Source: Opitutia bacterium UBA7876 | Lineage (GTDB): Bacteria > Verrucomicrobiota > Verrucomicrobiia > Opitutales > Seribacteraceae | Direction of reading: 5' to 3' | Length of the DNA: 6,719 bases | Assembly (NCBI GenBank): GCA_002500665.1 | Contig: DLRY01000069.1 | Coordinates: forward strand, 1 to 6,719 | Shown: positions 1 to 4,830 of the stretch, in pieces | Position numbering within the stretch: the first letter of the stretch is position 1 | Layout: every line of letters starts with the position of its first letter | Notes under the pieces: model-generated | Told to the model about the DNA's origin: nothing | The model's input: the letters and a program-made list of their open reading frames with translations, nothing else | Database searches by the model: none | Made by a program: the position numbers and the translations under genes

Positions 1-507
1 AACCGCATTTCGCAGGTAGCTGAAGTGGGGCGCCCACCGACCGTTCTGGTTGACTGCGAGCTTGAGCCCTTTTTGGTCAGCCAAGTCGATGAGTTTCCTT
101 CCTTCCTCCAGATCGAGCACGAAGGGTTTCTGGCTGAGGACGTGCTTGTCTGCCTGCATGCAGTCGAAAAGGATGGGCAACCGGTCGGCGGGGTGGGGGG
201 TGACGTCCACCACCCCGACGTCTTCCCGTTCGAGGATTTCCCGGTAGTCCTCGTGGACCGTAGCCTCGGGATAGAACTTGTCTCGCATGGCCCTGGCCTT
301 TGCGGTTGTGCGGTTGGAAAGGGCTACCACGCGGTATCCGCAGGCCTGGTAGTTCTTGAGATGAAACTCGCTGATGCCGCCCGTCCCGATCAGGGCGATA
401 CCAGGGTTGTATTCTCTCGGTTTGGGAGGGAGGTAGTCGACCGGGGGCGGTTGGATGACCTGAGTTTTCTTCTCCGGGCTGAGCCCGTATTCCTCCTCCT
501 TACTCAT
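1..507 (-). CDS. Gfo/Idh/MocA-family oxidoreductase, cytoplasmic (3' end cut by window edge)
   Basis: This is the N-terminal 169 residues of an NAD(P)-dependent oxidoreductase of the Gfo/Idh/MocA family, which typically oxidises or reduces a sugar or cyclitol hydroxyl. A Rossmann fold starts around residue 36, with the dinucleotide-binding motif GTGGIS at 41-46. The usual EKP catalytic-lysine motif appears as QKPF at 126-129 (K127), followed by NQNGRWAPH at 153-161. There is no signal peptide; a proline-rich extension (QPPPVDYLPPKP, about 19-30) precedes the fold, so the enzyme should be cytoplasmic. The ATG at 507 lies 9 bases after the stop of the isomerase gene, so it is the third visible gene of the PhyH-isomerase operon. 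No Shine-Dalgarno precedes it; the AAGGAGGAGG string lies inside the gene at codons 3-6, with no usable start after it. The C-terminal substrate domain is outside the window. The family is certain; the substrate is unknown. Confidence 0.93.
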   Translation of the reverse strand, partial: MSKEEEYGLSPEKKTQVIQPPPVDYLPPKPREYNPGIALIGTGGISEFHLKNYQACGYRVVALSNRTTAKARAMRDKFYPEATVHEDYREILEREDVGVVDVTPHPADRLPILFDCMQADKHVLSQKPFVLDLEEGRKLIDLADQKGLKLAVNQNGRWAPHFSYLRNAV

Positions 508-516
508 GCCGGTTGA

Positions 517-1338
517 TCAGTCGCGCAGGCCGATCTCGTCCATCATGCGGGCGGTCTCCCGATAGGCCTCCTCGACCCATTCCACGATCTTGTCGGGATC
601 GGGCGAGTACTCGAGCTCGAGCGAAAGGGTACCGTCGATCTCCAGTTCCTTGATGGCTTGCAGGTAGGGCATGAACTTAACCACCCCCCGTCCGGGAGGC
701 AGATCCCCGTGGACTTTCCCGTCGCAGTCGCTGACGTGAACGTGGGCGGCCCTTCCCTCCAGGCAGGAGACCTCGGCAGGCGATACGTCGGCCAGCACAA
801 GGTGGCTTACGTCGATGTTGGCCTTCACGTTGGGATGGTCGCAGTCGTCTAGGAAACGGACCATTTCCTTGAGGTTGTTGAGCAGGCTCAGGCGGAAAGG
901 CTCGAGCTCGAGAGCGATCTCGATTCCATGTTCGGCTCCGTAGTCGGCGAGGGCTTTGGTATTCTCGACCGCCCATCCCCATTGGGCCTCCGGAGGGATG
1001 ACCTCCCGTTGCCAGATATACTCGCCGAGGACGAGCAATAGGTTGTCCGCCTTGAACCGGGCGCACAGATCGATGAATTTCTTGCCGCGCTCGAGGTGAA
1101 AGTCGCGGACCGGATCATTGAAGTCGATGAGACCGGCGGAAACGATGGGCAGGGAAACGATGGGCAGGTTGTTTTCGGCGCAAGTCTCCTCGATGAGGAT
1201 CGTTTCTTCCTCGCTTATGGTCATGGCCTCGGTGAAGACGTCCACTGCGTCGAAGCCGATCCTCGCTATATGGTCGAGCCCGGTCTTGACGTCCACTCCG
1301 GCTTGCCCAAAGGCGCTGTTGATGATTCCTAGCTTCAT
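517..1338 (-). CDS. Sugar phosphate isomerase/epimerase-like TIM-barrel protein (AP-endonuclease-2 / xylose isomerase-like fold)
   Basis: A 273-residue single-domain protein of the PF01261 TIM-barrel superfamily, which includes hydroxypyruvate isomerase, tagatose/psicose 3-epimerase, inosose dehydratase and the catalytic subunits of C-glycoside-cleaving enzymes. These enzymes act on the keto form of sugars with one divalent metal. The metal-binding pattern is visible: ALELEP with E144/E146, NIDVSH with D176 and H179, HVHVSD with H199/H201, HGDLPPGRG at 210-218, and SLELEY with E241/E243. Length is normal for the family, there is no signal peptide, and the protein should be cytoplasmic. The ATG at 1338 starts the conserved first strand (KLGIINSAFG), 12 bases after the dioxygenase stop, with only a weak AAGG upstream. 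Being sandwiched between an oxygenase and an oxidoreductase suggests it acts on the keto-sugar made by the oxidoreductase. The exact reaction (isomerase, epimerase, dehydratase or lyase) cannot be decided. Confidence 0.9.
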   Translation of the reverse strand: MKLGIINSAFGQAGVDVKTGLDHIARIGFDAVDVFTEAMTISEEETILIEETCAENNLPIVSLPIVSAGLIDFNDPVRDFHLERGKKFIDLCARFKADNLLLVLGEYIWQREVIPPEAQWGWAVENTKALADYGAEHGIEIALELEPFRLSLLNNLKEMVRFLDDCDHPNVKANIDVSHLVLADVSPAEVSCLEGRAAHVHVSDCDGKVHGDLPPGRGVVKFMPYLQAIKELEIDGTLSLELEYSPDPDKIVEWVEEAYRETARMMDEIGLRD

Positions 1339-1350
1339 AATGGCCTTGCC

Positions 1351-2193
1351 TTAGTGGGTTTCTTCTTCGACGAGGCTGGCGGCGCTCTTGTCGTCGGCCT
1401 TGAGGTCGGCGAATGCGGTTTGGGCGCTTTGGGCATGGTCGCGCCCGACGGACAGGATCTGATCGTCGTCGACCTTGTCGAGCTTGGTGTAGCGTGGGTG
1501 ATGAGATTCCTTGTAGGGATCGTTGGAGGCGGCGTTGTAACAGCAGATCATGGCCCACCTTGGGTGATCGGAGTTGTTGGCGGCGGAAGCGTGCAGGGTG
1601 TTGGAATGAAAGAACATGGCGTCCCCCGGATCCATGGTGGCGTGGACTAGATCGAGTCGCTTCCTGGCTTCCTCCACCCGTTCAAGGTCGGCCCCCGCCT
1701 GGTCGCCCGAGAGCACGTGGTTGACCCGGCCGAGATGGTGCGAGCCCCTGAGCACCTGCATGCATCCGTTTTCCTCGGTCGCCTTGTCCACTGCGATCAT
1801 CACGCTGCAGAGGTTGGGGAAAAGGACGCCGTTCTGGTACCAGTAGCCGTAGTCCTGGTGCCAGGCCCAGGCTCCACCCACCTTGGCGTCCTTGAGCACC
1901 ATCTTGGAATGATAGTGATAGGCTTCGTCGCCTAGAATTTGCTCGACCCGGTCGACCAGTTTGCGACAACGGGCGAACATCCCGTAGATCCCGTCGCCCG
2001 GATGGTTCCAGAGGGCGAGCCGGACGGCGTTTCCCTCGCCGTCGTCCATGGAGGACGACGACTTGTCCATGGCGTTGTCGGCCCGGGCGGTCTGGCCGAG
2101 CAGGCCGATCTCCTCCTCGGAGAAAAGGTTGCGGACGATAAGGAAGCCGTCGCGCTGATAGTCGGAAAGTTCTTCGGGAGAGAGGAGCTTCAT
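1351..2193 (-). CDS. Phytanoyl-CoA dioxygenase (PhyH) family Fe(II)/2-oxoglutarate-dependent oxygenase
   Basis: A 280-residue cytoplasmic protein with the double-stranded beta-helix of PhyH-family oxygenases, which hydroxylate small molecules using Fe(II), O2 and 2-oxoglutarate. The N-terminus (LSPEELSDYQRDGFLIVRNL) is typical of the family. The iron facial triad is visible as H112 and D114 in WHQDYGYWY and H201 in SNTLHASAANNS; R212 in HPRWAM is placed to bind the 2-oxoglutarate carboxylate. All key residues are present, so it should be active. It is the first gene of a minus-strand operon followed 12 bases later by the isomerase. The ATG at 2193 lacks a Shine-Dalgarno but begins the conserved domain. 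The acidic and polar C-terminal tail (about 255-280, ending VEEETH) is probably disordered. Ectoine hydroxylase belongs to the same superfamily but no ectoine genes are present and its signature is not matched, so the substrate remains unknown. Confidence 0.9.
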   Translation of the reverse strand: MKLLSPEELSDYQRDGFLIVRNLFSEEEIGLLGQTARADNAMDKSSSSMDDGEGNAVRLALWNHPGDGIYGMFARCRKLVDRVEQILGDEAYHYHSKMVLKDAKVGGAWAWHQDYGYWYQNGVLFPNLCSVMIAVDKATEENGCMQVLRGSHHLGRVNHVLSGDQAGADLERVEEARKRLDLVHATMDPGDAMFFHSNTLHASAANNSDHPRWAMICCYNAASNDPYKESHHPRYTKLDKVDDDQILSVGRDHAQSAQTAFADLKADDKSAASLVEEETH

Positions 2194-2390
2194 GGTGTTT
2201 TGCTTGGGGTTTTGCAGTAAGGGCCTTGCCGCTTAATGAAAGGGAATCGGTCCCCTTGTTCAATAGCATACTTCGGGCTCATTTCGGGGAGTTCCGACGA
2301 ACCTTGTGAACCTGAAAGGTTGAAAGAGCTTGCCTCCCGAGCTGCTCGCGCAAGAGGCTGAAGGCTTACCTTTTCAACCAACGACGCATC
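2194..2390. promoter_or_regulatory. Divergent intergenic region between the PhyH operon and the exported oxidoreductase gene
   Basis: These 197 bases hold the start regions of two divergent transcription units, so promoters for both should lie here. On the minus strand a weak sigma70-like pair can be drawn: TTGAAC (2263-2258) and TTCATT (2240-2235) with a 17-base spacer. A 5-bp inverted repeat, AAGGG (2240-2244) and CCCTT (2253-2257), lies between the two elements. TTCGGG occurs twice with an 11-base period (2272-2277, 2283-2288), and GAACCT twice with a 9-base period (2299-2304, 2308-2313). No convincing plus-strand promoter was found by eye. The presence of regulation is inferred from the divergent layout; the individual elements are weak. 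Confidence 0.4.
2309..2379 (+). promoter_or_regulatory. Possible structured 5' leader with two competing hairpins
   Basis: Just upstream of the exported oxidoreductase start, AACCT (2309-2313) can pair with AGGTT (2317-2321) across a GAA loop. The same GGTT belongs to GGTTGAAA (2318-2325), which is complementary to TTTCAACC (2372-2379) eleven bases before the ATG. Inside that longer loop two further nested pairings fit: CTTGC (2329-2333) with GCAAG (2350-2354), and CGAG (2338-2341) with CTCG (2345-2348). The small hairpin and the long outer stem exclude each other. No known riboswitch class was recognised, no U-run follows, and stems of 4-8 bp may arise by chance in GC-rich DNA. Confidence 0.25.
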
Positions 2391-3671
2391 ATGAAGAACT
2401 CAATCCCCACTCCCCGCCGCCGTTTTATCCAAGGCGCTGCCCTTGCCGGTGCCCTTTCCCTCTCGCCCGGTTCCATCCGGGCCGCCAACAAGGCGAGCAA
2501 TCACCTGCGCGTAGGCGTAATCGGCTTGAGCCGTGGCGTCGCCCACGTCAGGCGTTTTGCCGAGACTTCCGGGGTCGAGGTGGCCTACGTCTGCGACGTC
2601 GATGAGAAGCGCATTGCCCGGGGTACCAAGGCCCTCAAGGCGGGGGATGCCAAGGGGGTCGTCGACTTCAGGCGCATCCTCGAGGATCCCGAGGTGGACG
2701 TTCTCTCCATCGCGGCCCCGAATTTCTGGCACGCCCCGGCCGCCATACTCGCCATGGAGGCCGGCAAGCACGTCTACGTGGAGAAGCCCGGCAGCCACAA
2801 TATGGCGGAGGCGGACATGATCGTGGCGGCCTCCCGCAAGTACGACCGCAGGGTACAGATGGGCAACCAGCGGAGGAGCTACCCGCACGTTCGGGAGGCC
2901 ATGCAGCGTCTTCGCGAGGGTGTGATCGGAAAGGTACACACGGCCCGGACTTGGTACAACAACAGGCGGACTTCAATTGGCAAGGGTAAGCCGGCCAAGC
3001 CCCCCGAGGGCTTGAACTACGAGCTCTGGGAGGGGCCGACCCCACACAAGCCCTACGTCGACAACCTGGTCCATTACAACTGGCATTGGCGCTGGCACTG
3101 GGGTGGGGGAGAAATGGCAAACAACGGGGTGCACTCCATCGACGTCGCCCGCTGGGGCCTGGGAGTGGACTTGCCCGAGCGCGTAACCTACAATGGTGGC
3201 CGCTACTATTTCGACGACGATCAGGAAACCCCCGACACGGGCGAAGCGACCTTTCATTTCGGGGATTGCCTGATCTCCTGGAGCGGGAGTAGCTGCGATC
3301 CTCGTCGGGACGAGGACCTGCCCTTTTGTAAATTCTATGGGGAAAAGGGTTCGTTGACTACCAATGGGGGTAACGATTACCGCATTCTCGACCGCGACGG
3401 CAAGGAGCTGGAAAATAAATCAGGCCCGGGCGGTGAGCCCGATCATTTCAAGAACTTCGTCGAGGCGGTCCGGGACAAGGGGATCGAGCTTAACTCCGAG
3501 ATCGGGGATGCCCAGAATAGCGCCAAGCTCTGCCACCTCGCCAATATCGCCTACCGGACGACCGGTTCCCTTAGCTGCGATCCCAAGGAGGGAGGCAAGC
3601 TGATCGGGAACTCGGCGGGCAAGAAGCTCTGGGGAAGGAAATACCGCAAGGGATGGAAGCCGAAGGTTTAG
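2391..3671 (+). CDS. Tat-exported Gfo/Idh/MocA-family oxidoreductase
   Basis: A complete 426-residue NAD(P)-dependent sugar/cyclitol oxidoreductase with a twin-arginine signal. TPRRRFIQG (7-15) is followed by a hydrophobic stretch to about 26 and a likely cleavage near SIRAA (28-32), so the folded, cofactor-loaded enzyme should be exported to the periplasm, as for glucose-fructose oxidoreductase. The Rossmann motif is GVIGLSRGVAH (42-52), catalytic lysine K132 lies in EKP, GNQRRSYPH is at 158-166, and the C-terminal domain has the histidine/aromatic-rich YNWHWRWHWGGGEM (229-242) and GVHSIDVARW (246-255; H248, D251 probably in the active site). The ATG at 2391 is chosen because it gives an intact Tat signal; no Shine-Dalgarno precedes it. 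The gene stands alone on the plus strand, divergent from the PhyH operon and ending 9 bases before a convergent gene. Its sequence differs clearly from the cytoplasmic homologue at 1-507. The substrate is unknown. Confidence 0.95.
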   Translation: MKNSIPTPRRRFIQGAALAGALSLSPGSIRAANKASNHLRVGVIGLSRGVAHVRRFAETSGVEVAYVCDVDEKRIARGTKALKAGDAKGVVDFRRILEDPEVDVLSIAAPNFWHAPAAILAMEAGKHVYVEKPGSHNMAEADMIVAASRKYDRRVQMGNQRRSYPHVREAMQRLREGVIGKVHTARTWYNNRRTSIGKGKPAKPPEGLNYELWEGPTPHKPYVDNLVHYNWHWRWHWGGGEMANNGVHSIDVARWGLGVDLPERVTYNGGRYYFDDDQETPDTGEATFHFGDCLISWSGSSCDPRRDEDLPFCKFYGEKGSLTTNGGNDYRILDRDGKELENKSGPGGEPDHFKNFVEAVRDKGIELNSEIGDAQNSAKLCHLANIAYRTTGSLSCDPKEGGKLIGNSAGKKLWGRKYRKGWKPKV

Positions 3672-3680
3672 GCCGTTGCG

Positions 3681-4208
3681 CTATCCCCGGTAGAAGTCGA
3701 CCCAGCGAATTTGGATTTCCCTTACTTCCGGACCAAGGAGTGAAGAAGGTACGATCGCCTCGTAGTATCCTTTGTTCTTAAGCAAGTATTTGCCCTCCAG
3801 AAGATTGCCTTCCGGATCGAGCATGCGGACTTTCAGGTCGCTCCGTTGGATGGTCTTTTTGCCATTTGATAAGCTGAATCCTTCCAAGCCTCTGAGGTGG
3901 AGGCGCACCAAGACCTTTTTCGGCCAATTGCCTTCTTTGAGCTTGATCGATCCCGACCCGATGCCGGAGCCGCTTTTTACGTCGAAGACGACGGAAGATT
4001 CCGCCACCTTTGCTTCGATGCTGTTGGGTGATCCGTGAGGTCCCTTCTTGCGGTACTCAAAATTGAACTTGGGCTTGAGGATAGGCTCGAAGAAGGATGG
4101 CTCGACCGGACCGTCTTTCGGTGTGGGGATCGGGGGCTTGGAGAAGAGCCCCGGCATGAGGATGGCCGCAAGGCAGAGAATGAAAAAGGTTGGAACGAGC
4201 CGGTTCAT
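3681..4208 (-). CDS. Small secreted or membrane-anchored protein of unknown function
   Basis: A 175-residue protein whose family I cannot name. Residues 1-23 form a signal peptide or anchor (MNRLVPTFFILCLAAILMPG...). Cysteine 12 has no proper lipobox, so it is probably not a lipoprotein. A proline-rich linker (25-45, SKPPIPTPKDGP) leads to a domain of alternating strands: VVFDVKSGSGIGSGSIKLK (73-91), WPKKVLVRLHLRGLEGFSLS (95-114) and VREIQIRWVDFYRG (162-175). That pattern suggests a compact extracytoplasmic beta-sandwich with no evident catalytic residues. It converges on the exported oxidoreductase (9-base gap) and diverges from the repeat-helix protein gene, so it is probably a single-gene unit. 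The ATG at 4208 is the only start giving a signal peptide; a strong AGGAGG lies far upstream (4255-4250) and cannot serve it directly. Confidence is high that it is a real gene; no function is proposed. Confidence 0.8.
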   Translation of the reverse strand: MNRLVPTFFILCLAAILMPGLFSKPPIPTPKDGPVEPSFFEPILKPKFNFEYRKKGPHGSPNSIEAKVAESSVVFDVKSGSGIGSGSIKLKEGNWPKKVLVRLHLRGLEGFSLSNGKKTIQRSDLKVRMLDPEGNLLEGKYLLKNKGYYEAIVPSSLLGPEVREIQIRWVDFYRG

Positions 4209-4259
4209 GAACGGTTCAGTTTTCGGGGTATCGAAGGGATGGTCAAGTCCCTCCTTTGA

Positions 4260-4276
4260 CGGTTTCGGGGGAACCG
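4260..4276. other. Short hairpin in the divergent intergenic region
   Basis: CGGTTTC (4260-4266) pairs with GGAACCG (4270-4276) over a GGG loop, giving seven pairs including one G-T wobble. It lies between the two divergently transcribed small secreted protein genes. No T-run follows on either side, so it is not an intrinsic terminator. It could be an operator or a chance palindrome. The rest of 4209-4363 shows only the promoter and the mini-ORF described in other entries. Confidence 0.25.
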
Positions 4277-4326
4277 AACGGAGCTCGCCTGGCTCTGGAA
4301 TCAGATCCGGGGGCGCCTACAATCGC

Positions 4327-4356
4327 TTGACCAGCCACTTGTTCTCGTCGTATCAC
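4327..4356 (+). promoter_or_regulatory. Candidate sigma70-type promoter placing transcription start at the ATG
   Basis: TTGACC (4327-4332) matches the -35 consensus at five of six positions, and TATCAC (4351-4356) matches the -10 consensus at four of six, with an 18-base spacer. A normal start site 6-8 bases after the -10 box would fall at about 4362-4364, which is the ATG of the downstream gene at 4364. There is no Shine-Dalgarno in CACATTCCTT just before the ATG. If the promoter is real, the transcript would be leaderless or nearly so. Confidence 0.45.
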
Positions 4357-4363
4357 ATTCCTT

Positions 4364-4819
4364 ATGAAAGCCATGATTTTGATTTCCTTCTGTCTTTTCA
4401 CCGGGACTTTTCTTTTTGCGGCCGAGGAGAAAAAGGAAAAAACCTACACCGAGCGGCTCAAGGAAAAGGTTCAGGCGGGCAAGGAGCTCTACGACAAAGG
4501 GGTCAAGGGGGCCAAGGAAAAATATTCCGAGACTTTCGAAGACGGCAAGGTCCTGACCGAGAAGTCCAAGGATTGGCTCCTCAAGGACATCGACAGCATC
4601 GGCGACTGGGAATACAAGGTCGTGACCTATGGCCCCAAGGACGCCAAGGTTCTGGAGACGGACCTTAACGAGCTGGGCAACGAGCGTTGGCAGTGTTTCT
4701 GGGTGGAAGCGAGCGGAAAGGAAAAGGTCTTTTACTTCAAGCGGACCAAGATGAGCTACGTCAGCAAGATCCCGGCCGGCGCCCTTCTCAGGATCCTGGC
4801 CGACTTTCAGAACAACTGA
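4364..4819 (+). CDS. Secreted protein with 11-residue helical repeats and a DUF4177-like C-terminal domain
   Basis: A 151-residue exported protein. The signal peptide is residues 1 to about 20 (MKAMILISFCLFTGTFLFAA). A lysine/glutamate-rich region (21-75) follows and contains three tandem 11-residue units that should form one long amphipathic helix. The C-terminal half (82-127) resembles DUF4177: WEYKVV at 82-87, LNELGNERW at 101-109, then a strand pair ending in YFKRT (124-128). This is the small fold with the usual pattern WEYkvv...LNelGaeGWe...FKR. The last 20 residues (SYVSKIPAGALLRILADFQN) form an amphipathic tail. DUF4177 has no established biochemical role, so no function is assigned. 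The gene is monocistronic: divergent from the 175-residue protein gene and converging with a 6-base gap on the propeller gene. The ATG at 4364 gives the intact signal peptide and coincides with the predicted transcription start. Confidence 0.82.
   Translation: MKAMILISFCLFTGTFLFAAEEKKEKTYTERLKEKVQAGKELYDKGVKGAKEKYSETFEDGKVLTEKSKDWLLKDIDSIGDWEYKVVTYGPKDAKVLETDLNELGNERWQCFWVEASGKEKVFYFKRTKMSYVSKIPAGALLRILADFQNN
4451..4549 (+). repeat. Three tandem 11-codon repeats inside the helical region
   Basis: Residues 30-40, 41-51 and 52-62 align without gaps as ERLKEKVQAGK, ELYDKGVKGAK and EKYSETFEDGK. The shared pattern is E-x-(L/Y)-x-(E/K)-x-(V/F)-x-x-(G/A)-K. The period is 33 bases (units start at 4451, 4484 and 4517). 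An 11-residue period is typical of slightly right-handed or straight amphipathic helices such as hendecad coiled coils, LEA group 3 and apolipoprotein-like proteins. The repetition is at protein level; the DNA has diverged. Confidence 0.7.
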
Positions 4820-4830
4820 GAGGCTTCAGT
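4815..4830. other. Palindrome spanning both convergent stop codons
   Basis: ACTGA (4815-4819) pairs with TCAGT (4826-4830), with a possible sixth G-T pair and a four-base AGGC loop. The TGA stop of the repeat-helix protein gene (4817-4819) and the TGA stop of the propeller gene (complement of 4826-4828) are the two arms. No T-run is present on either strand, so this is at best a weak bidirectional structure between convergent genes. Confidence 0.25.

Noticed and set aside
25..516. Open reading frame of 163 codons on the plus strand
   Set aside because: The opposite strand encodes an unmistakable Gfo/Idh/MocA N-terminus with Rossmann and catalytic motifs; the plus frame is an antisense shadow typical of GC-rich coding DNA.
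1351..2193. Ectoine hydroxylase (EctD) identity for the PhyH protein
   Set aside because: It shares the superfamily and the iron triad only. The EctD signature around the first histidine is not matched and no ectABC genes are nearby.
1682..2269. 195-codon minus-strand frame, and the similar arginine-rich 147-codon frame at 1115-1558
   Set aside because: Both are R/P/G-rich low-complexity translations that overlap genuine genes out of frame, with no recognisable domain.
2190..2381. 63-codon TTG-started minus-strand ORF filling the divergent region, its TGA overlapping the PhyH ATG
   Set aside because: It has no Shine-Dalgarno and no recognisable motif, and the ATGA overlap follows automatically from the AAG second codon of PhyH. 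A real leader peptide is not excluded but is not supported.
3660..3700. Bidirectional terminator between the two convergent genes at 3671/3681
   Set aside because: Only 3-bp complementarities were found and there is no T-run on either strand.
4048..4668. 206-codon plus-strand frame across the second divergent region
   Set aside because: It runs antisense through the 175-residue protein gene and out of frame through the repeat-helix protein gene, both of which have signal peptides and coherent domains.
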